DNA of 51,363 nucleotides from Desulfobacteraceae bacterium (GCA_013003715.1 JABDIN010000115.1:1-51363); one strand, 5' to 3'. Shown: positions 38,448-47,088, counted from the first letter of the stretch. Program-made: numbers and translations. Notes: generated by a model not told the origin, from the letters alone.

Positions 38448-38907
38448 GGTTGCTTCCTTTGCTTTCGTTAGGTGAAGACATTCCGTATATCATCCGATCC
38501 CAAGCCTTACAATTCAATAATTGAACACTCCAAAAATATCAACAATTACCCGGTGCCCACCCGGGGCAATCGCATGTAAACATGATATGCCTGGAATCGT
38601 GTCCGAGAAAACAGGGCAAGGAATGACAAAATCCAAATGCCAAAGGAAGGAATGCTGTCGATTGATCTTCATTTTATGATCAAAGCGATCTTTAAAAAAA
38701 ATAGAATACCTTCATTTGAAAATTGAGCTTTGTCATTTGAGATTTTACCCGTACCTTGTATCAGCGCATACCAACATTCTAGCGCATCGGATGCCATCCA
38801 GGATATTCAATCCCCCTGAGATAGTTTCAGAAACACCTTGCTATTTCGGCAGATTGTGAATAATAAAAAAAGTTTTTGGAATCAAAATCCCCGAAGGATA
38901 GTCCCGA
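38448..38907. other. Intergenic region between divergent aminotransferase and ClC genes
   Basis: 460 bases, AT-rich, without a gene. It holds the promoters of both neighbours, which I could not define. A 13-base palindrome TTCAATAATTGAA (38513-38525) lies about 65 bases upstream of the aminotransferase start and could be an operator. An inverted repeat TTGATC/GATCAA is at about 38663-38684. Confidence 0.5.
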
Positions 38908-40737
38908 ATGACCTCGTCATCCAAAACCAAGACCATCGATGGGCCGGGCCCGGAAGATAAACAGCCGTTCAATCTCGTTCTGGCCGGCCGATGGGCCGTT
39001 TATTTCGTGGCCATCGGCATCATTGCCGGGTTGGGTTCAATTGTATTCCACTATCTCTGCATGCTGGGATCTCATTTTTTCATGGATGCGCTGGCCGGTT
39101 ACCGGCCGCCCAGTCCTGCCGGAGAACATCACCTGATCGCCCCCACCAATACGCTGTTCAACAGATGGGTGTTGTTGTTTCTGCCCGCACTCGGCGGAAT
39201 CGTCAGCGGCTGGCTGGTTTATACATTCGCCCCTGAAGCTGAAGGGCACGGCACCGATGCCGCCATCAACGCCTACCACAACAAAGGCGGTTTCATCCGC
39301 AGCCGTGTGCCCATTATCAAGACCCTTGCGTCGGCCATCACCCTGACCACCGGCGGTTCAGGGGGCAGGGAGGGACCCATTGCCCAGATCGGGGCGGGAT
39401 TCGGCTCGTTCCTGGCTGGTAAATTGAAACTGTCCGATCGCGAGCGGCGCATAATGATGGCTGCCGGCATCGGCGCAGGCGTCGGCAGTATTTTCCGGGC
39501 ACCGCTGGCCGGAGCTCTTTTCGCAGCCGAAGTATTATACCGGGACCCGGAATTTGAATCCGAGGTCATCATTCCCGCCGGTATTTCATCGGTGGTCGCC
39601 TATTGCCTGTTCTGCCTGGTTTTCGGCTGGGGCTCTTTGTTCGAATCGCCGCCGTTTACCTTCCGGAACCCATTGGAACTGGGGCCGTATCTTGTATTGG
39701 CCATTGTGCTGGTGCCGCTTGGGGCCCTTTACGTAAAAACATTCTATGGAACCATCGGTGTTTTTCATTCCCTGAAAGGCATCCCCAACCATCTCAAACC
39801 GGCCATCGGGGGAATGTGCACCGGCATCATCGGGTTTTTCATGCCGCACACCCTGGCATTCGGTTATGGTTTTATCCAGCAGGCCATCAACAACGAAGCC
39901 ACCATCTGGATTCTGTTAACCCTTGCGGTCGGAAAGATCTTCACCACCTCTTTTTCCATCGGATCCGGCGGCAGCGGTGGTGTCTTCGGACCCTCCGTTG
40001 TCATTGGCGGTGCCATGGGCGGTGTTGTGGGCAAGCTGTTTCACGCGGTAATACCCGGCGTTGTCACCCATCCCGGTGCCTTTGTCGTTGTGGGCATGGC
40101 CGGTTTCTTTACGGCCGTTTCCAATACACCCATATCCACCATTATTTTTGTCAGTGAAATGACGAATTCATATCATCTGCTGTTGCCGAGTCTCCTAGTA
40201 TGTTCCGTGTCATATCTTGCCTCACAACGATGGACCATTTTCAACCAGCAGGTGAAGAGCAAAATTGATTCTCCCGCCCATGCCGGTGATTTTTTCGTGG
40301 ATATCCTCCAGAAGATCTACGTCCGCGATTTAATGCATTTGGTAAAGGAAGTCGAATTAATTCCGGAAGATATGCCGTTTTTAAAATTCAAGCGATACTT
40401 CTCTCAAACCAAGCAGCACTATTTCCCGGTGATGGACAAGCAGGGACGAATGCGGAGCATTTTTTCAATCAACGATGTCCGCGGTGTTCTGTTTTCCCCG
40501 GACATCGAACACTTGGTGGTGATGAAAGACATCGGTACTTCCGAGATAATCGTGACCACGCCCGATGAGGATCTGAACACCGTGATGCAGAAATTCACCG
40601 TCAAGAATATTGACAGCCTGCCGGTGGTCAGGAACGATGGGAACGGCGATCTCATCGGCCTTTTGAACCGGCGTGAGGTGATTGGTTTTTACAATCAGAA
40701 GGTGGCCGAAATGAAGTCGGCGAAAGATCCGGGGTAG
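38908..40737 (+). CDS. ClC-family chloride channel/transporter with C-terminal CBS pair
   Basis: 609 residues, polytopic inner-membrane protein. ClC signatures: GGSGGREGPIAQIGAG with the gating glutamate E155, GSGGSGGVFGPSVVIGG (GxFxP region), and NTPISTIIFVSEMTNSY. The usual GSGIP serine motif near residue 112 reads AEGHGTD. After helix H the sequence is FAAEV (E208-V209), the channel-like state, where the E. coli antiporter has EE. Two CBS domains (about 475-600: DLMHLVKEVELIPEDMP; VMQKFTVKNIDSLPVVRNDG) may sense adenine nucleotides. Role: anion homeostasis or acid resistance. GAAGGA precedes the ATG. Confidence 0.9.
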   Translation: MTSSSKTKTIDGPGPEDKQPFNLVLAGRWAVYFVAIGIIAGLGSIVFHYLCMLGSHFFMDALAGYRPPSPAGEHHLIAPTNTLFNRWVLLFLPALGGIVSGWLVYTFAPEAEGHGTDAAINAYHNKGGFIRSRVPIIKTLASAITLTTGGSGGREGPIAQIGAGFGSFLAGKLKLSDRERRIMMAAGIGAGVGSIFRAPLAGALFAAEVLYRDPEFESEVIIPAGISSVVAYCLFCLVFGWGSLFESPPFTFRNPLELGPYLVLAIVLVPLGALYVKTFYGTIGVFHSLKGIPNHLKPAIGGMCTGIIGFFMPHTLAFGYGFIQQAINNEATIWILLTLAVGKIFTTSFSIGSGGSGGVFGPSVVIGGAMGGVVGKLFHAVIPGVVTHPGAFVVVGMAGFFTAVSNTPISTIIFVSEMTNSYHLLLPSLLVCSVSYLASQRWTIFNQQVKSKIDSPAHAGDFFVDILQKIYVRDLMHLVKEVELIPEDMPFLKFKRYFSQTKQHYFPVMDKQGRMRSIFSINDVRGVLFSPDIEHLVVMKDIGTSEIIVTTPDEDLNTVMQKFTVKNIDSLPVVRNDGNGDLIGLLNRREVIGFYNQKVAEMKSAKDPG

Positions 40738-40774
40738 GGCGACGTTTCATCCGGATGCCGGTTCTGGTTTGTGT

Positions 40775-41512
40775 TCAATAGCGGACTTGCTCGAGAAACA
40801 GGCCGTGGGCCGGCGCCGTGGCACCTGCACGGGAGCGGTCGGCAGCCTGTAAAATTGTTTTCATTTCCGATGGGTCAATCCTGCCTGATCCCACATCGAC
40901 GAGTGTCCCCACGATATTTCTCACCATGAACCTCAAAAAGCCATCGGCTTCAATGTGAAATTTTAAGATGTTCTCGGAAGATATTGACCATTCCGCAGCG
41001 TAGATATTGCGTATGGTGTGGCTTCGCGGGCTGCCTGCGGCCTCGAAGCTTTTAAAATCATACCGGCCCACAAGGTAATCGGCGGCCTTGTTCATTCGTG
41101 CCATATCAAGCTGTCGACGGACATGCCAGACATATTGCCGGCCGATTACCGGGGGTAGGGGGCCGGTATGGATGTAGTAGCCGTAACATTTGCGCTTCAC
41201 ATCGTACCGGGAATGAAAGGTATCGGGTACGATGGCACAATTTTTTATCACCATGTCTTCCGGCAGCAGGCTGTTGAGCGCTTTCTGAAAAATCTCAGGT
41301 GTCAAGCGTGATTCGCATTTGAAATTCGCCACCTGGCCGCGGGCATGTACACCGGCGTCCGTTCTGCCGGAACCAATCAGCTTGACGGGGTGCTTGGTGA
41401 TTTTGAACAATGCCGATTCGATTGTCTGTTGAACGGTGCGGTCATCCCGTTGAACCTGCCACCCATGGTAAGCGCTGCCGTCGTATTCGATGGTCAGTTT
41501 TACATTGGTCAT
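40775..41512 (-). CDS. truA: tRNA pseudouridine(38-40) synthase
   Basis: 245 residues. It isomerises uridines 38-40 of the tRNA anticodon arm. Motifs: IEYDGSAYHGWQ at the N-terminus, GSGRTDAGVHARGQVANF with catalytic Asp52, DYLVGRYDFKSFEAAGS, and FLRFMVRNIVGTLVDVGSG. Full length. Its ATG overlaps the stop of the AEC transporter gene by 4 bases, so it is third in a coupled minus-strand operon that starts with the selenoprotein gene. Confidence 0.96.
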   Translation of the reverse strand: MTNVKLTIEYDGSAYHGWQVQRDDRTVQQTIESALFKITKHPVKLIGSGRTDAGVHARGQVANFKCESRLTPEIFQKALNSLLPEDMVIKNCAIVPDTFHSRYDVKRKCYGYYIHTGPLPPVIGRQYVWHVRRQLDMARMNKAADYLVGRYDFKSFEAAGSPRSHTIRNIYAAEWSISSENILKFHIEADGFLRFMVRNIVGTLVDVGSGRIDPSEMKTILQAADRSRAGATAPAHGLFLEQVRY

Positions 41513-42429
41513 TTTACAAACAGCTCCAACACAATCGAAAGGGAAATAAAAGAGAAAACGGTGGAGACCATGATTGCCGACGCCGCATAACGCCGGTCAC
41601 TCCCCAGTTGTGCGGACAACACATAAATCGCACTGGAAGTCGGCAGCGCAAAAAAGATCATGCCGATGATAAAAGCGGTGCCGGTGACGGAAAAATATCT
41701 CAGCAGAGCGAAACCGATGAGGGGGGTGATCATGCATTTCAGGATAACGGACAGAAAAGATGCGTATAAATTCTCGCGTACCGTCCTGAAGGTGATCGCA
41801 CTGCCGATGGAAAGAAGCGCCAACGGCAGTGTCAGGGATGTGGCCAGTCGCAGCAGATTGTCCACGACCACCGGAAACCCGGAAATGATTTTCGATGTGA
41901 TCATGCCGGCGAGACAGGCAATGATCAATGGGTTCGATATCAAGGCGGTGAAGGTCGTTCTGAAAACCGGGCCCCGGCCCTGGGGATCGTCGGAAAACCA
42001 GATGAGTGTCGATACCGCCAGTACGTTGATTACCGGTATGGTCAGGCTTATCAGGATACCGAATTGGCGGACACCTTCTTCTCCCGTTACATTGAGGATC
42101 AGCGCCATTCCCACGTATGTATTGAAGCGATAGCAGCTTTGGGAGAAAGCACCGGATTTGAACCGGCTGATGGCGAATATTTTCAGCACGGCGATGCTGA
42201 TGGCATATATTGACAATACGGTGAAAATGACCGCTTTATACAGGGGCCATTGCAGCATGCCGTCGGCTGAACTGCCGCCGATTTTCCAGAAGAGCAGCAA
42301 TGGGAAGAACAGGTAGTAAATCAGGCCGTCGGACACATGGGTGAAGGACGCGTTGATGAGATCTGCCCGTTTAAGCACATAGCCGGCGGCGATTAAAACA
42401 AATACGGGGAGTAGATTGTTTACGATCAT
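41509..42429 (-). CDS. AEC-family permease (auxin efflux carrier-like)
   Basis: 306 residues with about 10 hydrophobic helices in two halves (MIVNNLLPVFVLIAAGYVLK at the start; FSVTGTAFIIGMIFFALPTS near the end), the arrangement of bacterial AEC transporters such as MdcF. Substrates in the family are small organic acids (malonate, malate) or remain unknown. Its ATG shares one base with the stop of the selenoprotein gene (TGATG), and it overlaps truA by 4 bases. The coupling to a dual-CxxC protein suggests an operon, though a functional link is not evident. Confidence 0.85.
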   Translation of the reverse strand: MIVNNLLPVFVLIAAGYVLKRADLINASFTHVSDGLIYYLFFPLLLFWKIGGSSADGMLQWPLYKAVIFTVLSIYAISIAVLKIFAISRFKSGAFSQSCYRFNTYVGMALILNVTGEEGVRQFGILISLTIPVINVLAVSTLIWFSDDPQGRGPVFRTTFTALISNPLIIACLAGMITSKIISGFPVVVDNLLRLATSLTLPLALLSIGSAITFRTVRENLYASFLSVILKCMITPLIGFALLRYFSVTGTAFIIGMIFFALPTSSAIYVLSAQLGSDRRYAASAIMVSTVFSFISLSIVLELFVK

Positions 42430-42605
42430 CAGATTCTGTCACAGCTTATACTGCTCAGGAAGGCTTCCAGTTCATCGTCCATCGCGTGGGCATAATCCCG
42501 GATGGTGAAATTTTGACCGCATGACCTGCAGTGCAGCAGAACGGCTTGTCACGTCCGTTTCGGTTCCAATGGATGCTTGCATTCCTTGCATTTCAGTTCC
42601 GACAT
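42429..42605 (-). CDS. Dual-CxxC small selenoprotein (in-frame TGA = selenocysteine, codon 19)
   Basis: 58 codons read through one TGA. Residues 1-18 are MSELKCKECKHPLEPKRT; codon 19 (42549-42551) is TGA; the rest continues QAVLLHCRSCGQNFT and ends ELEAFLSSISCDRI, followed by two TGA stops. C6-x-x-C9 and C26-x-x-C29 form a zinc-ribbon-like pair with Sec between them. It matches, by my knowledge, a small family named dual CXXC motif small (seleno)protein, whose other members often have Cys at the Sec position. A SECIS-like hairpin follows the TGA. The ATG has GGAGG 12 bases upstream. The end shares one base with the next ATG, showing that the reading frame is used to its end. Alternative: a broken gene; see the hairpin entry against it. 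Confidence 0.85.
42516..42532 (-). promoter_or_regulatory. Bacterial SECIS element of the small selenoprotein
   Basis: On the RNA, ACUGCA-GGUCA-UGCGGU folds as a 6-bp stem with a five-base loop starting GGUC. It is 17 nt long, and 22 nt separate the UGA from the loop. E. coli fdhF also has a 17-nt upper stem with UGCA before a GGUC loop, the part bound by SelB. The match in loop, stem length and distance is unlikely by chance. Confidence 0.85.
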
Positions 42606-42758
42606 GATGTCACGCTGCCTCCAATGATGGTCCATACAATTTTATCGAGTTTAATCACAGATTATGGTAGAAGTAAAACCCTAAAGTTTACAGATGTTCA
42701 ACAAGTTTATGGGGATTCTGATACCTCGGCAAACATTTAAATCCACGGGAAAAGAATA

Positions 42759-43943
42759 ATGACGCAAATCATATGTGACGGTTTTACGGTCACCGGTATC
42801 GCCTCAGGTATCAAGAAAAACGGGGAATTGGATCTCGGGCTTATCTATTCCGACTCACCGGCGAATGTGGCCGGTGTCTTCACCCGGAATAGTGTAAAGG
42901 CGGCTCCGGTGCTGTTGACCCAAAAACGTATTGAATCCGGCATGGCCCAGGCCATTATCGCCAACAGCGGGAATGCCAACTGCTGCAACGGGTCCCGGGG
43001 GGATGCCGATGCCGCGGCCATGACCCATTGTGTTGCACAAGCACTCGGGATCTCCGATGCGGCTGTGCTCGGGGCCTCCACGGGCGTCATCGGTGAACCG
43101 CTGCCCGTGCACAAGATTGAAACCGCCATGCCGGAGTTAAAAAGATCCTTGAATCCAAGGGGATGGGAAGACTTTGCCCGGGCTATCATGACAACCGACA
43201 AGGTCCCGAAATTAATCTCCCGGCAGGAAATCTTCCGGGGGCGACCATTTACCATAACGGCAGCCGCCAAAGGGGCCGGTATGATTCGCCCGGATATGGC
43301 GACCATGTTGTGCTTTATCTGTACCGATGCCGGTGCAACGGCGTCATGCCTGGACGCGATGTTACGGTCCGCCGTTGATCGGTCATTCAATAGGATTACC
43401 ATTGACGGGGATACCAGCACCAACGACACCGTCCTGATGATGGCCAACGGCCGTTCCGGCGTTGCCATGGATGAACCCGCTGCTGTTGATTTTTTCCAAG
43501 CCGTTCTGGACGAAATGCTGGTGGACCTGGCGCGACAATTGGTAAGGGATGGTGAAGGCGTTACCAAGGTCGTTGAAATTGCGGTTCAAAACGCCGTTTC
43601 CCCAACCGATGCCGCCGCCATTGCCGACACGGTGGCCCACTCCCTCCTGGTGAAAACCGCTTTATTCGGGGCGGATGCCAATTGGGGCAGGATCATTGGG
43701 GCCGCCGGGCGTTCGAAGGCGCATTTCGATCCCCGGTGCGTGGATATTTACTTCAACGATGTCAAGATGGTTGAAGATGGGCAGGGGTGCGGGAAACTCG
43801 CCGAATCAGAGGCCACACAAGTGTTGAAGCAGCGTGAGTTTACCATTACGCTGGACTTGAAAGCGGGTGACGCCTCGTGCAGCCTGCTGACCTGCGACCT
43901 CAGTCTGGACTACGTGAGAATCAATGCGGACTATAGATCCTGA
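42759..43943 (+). CDS. argJ: Bifunctional glutamate N-acetyltransferase/ornithine acetyltransferase
   Basis: 394 residues. It moves the acetyl group of N-acetylornithine to glutamate in the cyclic arginine pathway (and in bifunctional forms uses acetyl-CoA). The autocleavage motif KGAGMIRPDMATML has the nucleophile Thr182, splitting the chain into alpha and beta subunits. Further motifs: NSGNANCCNG (oxyanion region), STGVIGEPLPV and FGADANWGRIIGAAG. Full length. Whether it is mono- or bifunctional cannot be read from sequence. Transcribed away from the selenoprotein operon. Confidence 0.95.
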   Translation: MTQIICDGFTVTGIASGIKKNGELDLGLIYSDSPANVAGVFTRNSVKAAPVLLTQKRIESGMAQAIIANSGNANCCNGSRGDADAAAMTHCVAQALGISDAAVLGASTGVIGEPLPVHKIETAMPELKRSLNPRGWEDFARAIMTTDKVPKLISRQEIFRGRPFTITAAAKGAGMIRPDMATMLCFICTDAGATASCLDAMLRSAVDRSFNRITIDGDTSTNDTVLMMANGRSGVAMDEPAAVDFFQAVLDEMLVDLARQLVRDGEGVTKVVEIAVQNAVSPTDAAAIADTVAHSLLVKTALFGADANWGRIIGAAGRSKAHFDPRCVDIYFNDVKMVEDGQGCGKLAESEATQVLKQREFTITLDLKAGDASCSLLTCDLSLDYVRINADYRS

Positions 43944-44013
43944 GTACTTTTTCAGGATTGATTGAGGCCTGTTTTTTATGTTAGCGTCACCAATAATCAG
44001 GGAAAAATGAAAA

Positions 44014-44727
44014 ATGGCGTTGATGCGTCTCCAGAAATACCTGTCCCGGGCCGGTGTTTGCTCGCGGCGAAAGGCCGAAACCTATATCCGGAGCGGCCGT
44101 ATCCGAGTGAACGGCCAAACGGTTGCCCAATTGGGCACCAAGGTGGATACGGAAAAGGACGAAGTCTATTTCGATGAAACCCCTGTTGCCATAAGCACCG
44201 GAACGGTTTATCTGGCATTCAATAAGCCCCGGGGTGTCGTTTCCAGTTGCGAACACAGGGGCGAGAGCGTTGTGACGGACTTCATCGATATGCCGGTCCG
44301 GGTATATCCCGTGGGACGATTGGACAAGGAATCCACCGGTTTGATATTGTTGACCAATGACGGCGCATTGCATCACCGGTTGTCCCATCCTTCATTCGAC
44401 CATGAAAAAGAGTACGAAGTCGGTGTGGATGGTCCGGTTTCGGACCAGTCTCTGAACCGTCTGGCGGATGGGGTGACCATATCCGGGCGGAGAACACGGA
44501 CCGCCGGTGTAAAACGCCTGTCCCCAGCAACATTCCGAATTATCCTCAAGGAGGGGAGAAATCGACAGATCCGGCGAATGGCCGGGGCAATCGGGCGCCG
44601 TGTCATCACCTTGAAACGGGTGAGAATCTCGGGGATACACCTGGGTGGACTGGCGGAGGGAAAATGGCGGCATTTGACCGAGGCGGAAAAAAAAATAATT
44701 CTCACCGGTCTTGAGAAAGATTCCTGA
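44014..44727 (+). CDS. rluB: RsuA/RluB-family rRNA pseudouridine synthase
   Basis: 237 residues. An N-terminal S4 RNA-binding domain (MRLQKYLSRAGVCSRRKAETYIRSG-like, about 4-60) is followed by the synthase core with GRLDKESTGLILLTNDG (catalytic Asp104), LSHPSFDHEKEYEV and LKEGRNRQIRRM. It modifies rRNA, most likely 23S U2605 as in RluB; an RsuA or RluE role is possible. The start could be 44014 or the ATG at 44023; no strong Shine-Dalgarno is present. Confidence 0.9.
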   Translation: MALMRLQKYLSRAGVCSRRKAETYIRSGRIRVNGQTVAQLGTKVDTEKDEVYFDETPVAISTGTVYLAFNKPRGVVSSCEHRGESVVTDFIDMPVRVYPVGRLDKESTGLILLTNDGALHHRLSHPSFDHEKEYEVGVDGPVSDQSLNRLADGVTISGRRTRTAGVKRLSPATFRIILKEGRNRQIRRMAGAIGRRVITLKRVRISGIHLGGLAEGKWRHLTEAEKKIILTGLEKDS

Positions 44728-44784
44728 GAATTTTGCATGAAAATTAAGATATCACCAATTGACTGACAGCAACGGAGAACATTT

Positions 44785-46095
44785 ATGATTACTTTTGACG
44801 CACTGGCCTCCGGCAAAGAGACCATCGCCGTGGTGGGCCTGGGGTATGTTGGATTGCCCTTGGCGGTACAACTCAGCAAACACTTCAAGGTCCTGGGATA
44901 CGATTTAAAACGTGAGCGGATTGACGAACTGAAATCCGGCCATGACCGCACCCTGGAAGTCGATGACGACGACCTGGCAGCCGCCGACATCGCCTTCTCA
45001 CACGATGAAACCGATTTGAAACAATGCCGGTTGATCGTTGTGGCCGTGCCCACACCCATTGACGAATACCGGATACCCGATCTGTCGCCGCTGCGGGGTG
45101 CGTCCACCGCCACCGGCCGTAACCTTGCCAAAGGCGCATGCGTGGTATACGAATCTACCGTATACCCCGGTGCCACGGAAGAGGTCTGTGTTCCGATTCT
45201 GGAAAAGGCGTCCGGACTTGCCTTTGGCGAGGGATTTACGGTGGGCTATTCTCCGGAACGGATCAACCCCGGAGACAAGGAACATACGGTGGAAAACATC
45301 ATCAAGGTGGTTTCCGGTTCCGATGCGGCCACCGCCGACCTGTTGTCCCGGGTTTACCGCAAAGTCGTCAAGGCCGGTGTGCACATGGCCTCTTCCATAA
45401 AAGTGGCCGAGGCGGCCAAGGTGATCGAGAATACCCAGCGGGACCTGAATATCGCCCTGATGAACGAATTGTCCATGATTTTCGACCGGATCGGCATCGA
45501 CACCCTGGAAGTACTGGAAGCCGCGGGCACTAAATGGAATTTTCTGCCGTTTCGTCCCGGCCTGGTGGGCGGCCATTGTATTGGTGTGGACCCGTATTAT
45601 CTGACCTTCAAGGCGGAGTCCTTGGGGTATCATCCCGAAATGATCCTTGCCGGCCGGCGGATAAACGATAACATGGGCAAGTACATTGCTGAGCGCACGG
45701 TAAAAGCCATGATTTCGGAGGGCAAACAGGTGCGGCATGCGAAAGTGGCGGTTCTCGGACTCACCTTCAAGGAAAATGTACCGGATTTACGGAATACAAA
45801 GGTTGTCGACATCATCGACGAATTGAAAGATTATGGTGTCCGGGTGCTGGTCAACGACCCCCTGGCCGATGCAATGGAAGCGAAACAGTATTATGGTATC
45901 GACCTTGTGGACCTGAAGGATATCCGGGATATCGACGCGGTCATCGTAGCGGTCATCCACGATCAATACGCGGATATGGGACTGACCGGCGTCGCCGGCT
46001 TATGTCCCAATGGGAATCCCATTGTGGTCGATGTCAAAGGCGCGTTCCAGCCCCAGGCGGCCAAGGCCGCGGGCATTATATACTGGCGGCTTTAA
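44785..46095 (+). CDS. Nucleotide-sugar (UDP-N-acetylhexosamine-type) dehydrogenase
   Basis: 436 residues. NAD-dependent two-step oxidation of a UDP-sugar C6 to the uronate for surface polysaccharide. Rossmann motif VVGLGYVGLPLAVQLS (about 17-32), the central substrate-domain segments GYSPERINPGDKEHTVENI and NTQRDLNIALMNELSM, catalytic Cys265 in GGHCIGVDPYYL, and the C-terminal LGLTFKENVPDLRNTKVVD. The sequence fits the TviB/WbpA/WbpO group (UDP-GlcNAc or UDP-GalNAc) better than UDP-glucose dehydrogenase. A cluster of glycosyltransferases is not in this window. Confidence 0.92.
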   Translation: MITFDALASGKETIAVVGLGYVGLPLAVQLSKHFKVLGYDLKRERIDELKSGHDRTLEVDDDDLAAADIAFSHDETDLKQCRLIVVAVPTPIDEYRIPDLSPLRGASTATGRNLAKGACVVYESTVYPGATEEVCVPILEKASGLAFGEGFTVGYSPERINPGDKEHTVENIIKVVSGSDAATADLLSRVYRKVVKAGVHMASSIKVAEAAKVIENTQRDLNIALMNELSMIFDRIGIDTLEVLEAAGTKWNFLPFRPGLVGGHCIGVDPYYLTFKAESLGYHPEMILAGRRINDNMGKYIAERTVKAMISEGKQVRHAKVAVLGLTFKENVPDLRNTKVVDIIDELKDYGVRVLVNDPLADAMEAKQYYGIDLVDLKDIRDIDAVIVAVIHDQYADMGLTGVAGLCPNGNPIVVDVKGAFQPQAAKAAGIIYWRL

Positions 46096-46126
46096 CCTGA
46101 TAAAACCGGACGAATTGAAAAAAAAT

Positions 46127-47029
46127 ATGAAGCGCACAAGATCCATTCTATCGGTTCCCGGTCATCAGCCGAAGATGCATGAGAAGGCAGCAGGCAGCAG
46201 GGCTGATGTGGTCATGCTTGATCTGGAGGACAGTGTTCCCCTGTCCGAAAAAGCATCCGCCCGGCAGCGGGCGGTGGATTCGGTCCGCAGACTGGAATGG
46301 CCGGATAAAACCGTCTCCTGCCGCATCAACGGGGTCGATACCCCATTTGCCCATGTGGACCTGGTGGACCTCGTGGCGGGAGCCGGAGACAAAATAAACA
46401 GTATTGTCGTTCCCAAGGTGGACAATGCCGGGGATATCCATTTCGTGGACCGCCTGCTCAGCGGCGTGGAGAGCCGCATGGGAATTCACCGGAGGATCGG
46501 CATCGAAGCCTCCATAGAATCCGCCCGGGGAATGGCCGCTATTGCGGAGATTGCCAGAGCCAGCGGGCGTATCACCTCCCTCGTGTTCGGCATCGCCGAC
46601 TATTCCGCCTCCGTCGGTGCGCCGTTGATTTCCATATCCGGGCATGGGGAACAGGAAGACGATATCGCCGCCGGGCATCGCTGGCATTTTGCCATGAGCC
46701 GGGTGGTGATGACCGCGAAAAGTGTGGGTATCCGGGCCATCGATGCCCCCTACGGCCATTTCAGGGACATGCCCGGACTTGAAAAAAGCGCCCGGATGTC
46801 CCGGCATATGGGATTTGACGGCAAATGGGCCATCCATCCCGACCAGATCGATACCATTAACGCTGTTTTTTCACCGACCAAGGAAGAATTGGAAAGGGCG
46901 CGGAAAGTTCTGGCCGCATATGAGCAGGCGCAAAAAGAGGGAAGGGGCGCGGTGGCCGTTGACGGCCGGATGGTGGATCAGGCGACCATCCGGCTGGCGG
47001 AAATGACCATTGTACAATCAAACAAATAG
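46127..47029 (+). CDS. CitE-like CoA-ester lyase (HpcH/HpaI aldolase/citrate lyase beta family)
   Basis: 300 residues from the ATG at 46127 (MKRTRSILSVPGHQPKMHEK); the open frame starts earlier but overlaps the dehydrogenase gene. TIM-barrel motifs: RSILSVPGHQPKM, DVVMLDLEDSVP (metal Asp), RIGIEASIESARGM (metal Glu region), VFGIADYSASVG and GKWAIHPDQI. Members cleave citryl-, malyl- or methylmalyl-CoA type thioesters; citrate lyase alpha/gamma genes are not adjacent, so a stand-alone malyl-CoA or citramalyl-CoA lyase is likely. It is the last gene before a terminator. Confidence 0.85.
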   Translation: MKRTRSILSVPGHQPKMHEKAAGSRADVVMLDLEDSVPLSEKASARQRAVDSVRRLEWPDKTVSCRINGVDTPFAHVDLVDLVAGAGDKINSIVVPKVDNAGDIHFVDRLLSGVESRMGIHRRIGIEASIESARGMAAIAEIARASGRITSLVFGIADYSASVGAPLISISGHGEQEDDIAAGHRWHFAMSRVVMTAKSVGIRAIDAPYGHFRDMPGLEKSARMSRHMGFDGKWAIHPDQIDTINAVFSPTKEELERARKVLAAYEQAQKEGRGAVAVDGRMVDQATIRLAEMTIVQSNK

Positions 47030-47061
47030 GGGGATTGCATCAGTGATGACGGCAACCCCCC
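47029..47061. terminator. Bidirectional terminator between citE-like and PilY1 genes
   Basis: GGGGG-A-TTGC pairs with GCAA-CCCCC (one bulged A), with a further ATCA/TGAT in the loop. T-rich runs follow on both strands. It starts at the last base of the citE-like stop codon, which supports both gene ends. Confidence 0.7.
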
Positions 47062-47088
47062 TACTTTATAATTTATTTGATATTTAGG

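Noticed and set aside
42429-42605. Pseudogene explanation for the TGA-interrupted dual-CxxC gene
   Set aside because: Both halves stay in one frame with conserved-looking motifs, the 3' end overlaps the next gene precisely, and a SECIS-type hairpin lies at the correct distance.
42531-42740. A 69-codon plus-strand frame across the selenoprotein gene
   Set aside because: It has no ribosome binding site, no recognisable family, and overlaps the minus-strand CxxC frame, whose coding pattern, SECIS and junction with the next gene are much stronger.
42845-43567. 240-codon minus-strand frame inside argJ
   Set aside because: Shadow of argJ, whose motifs span the whole region.
44373-45176. 267-codon minus-strand frame over rluB and the dehydrogenase
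   Set aside because: Shadow of two recognised genes with conserved motifs.
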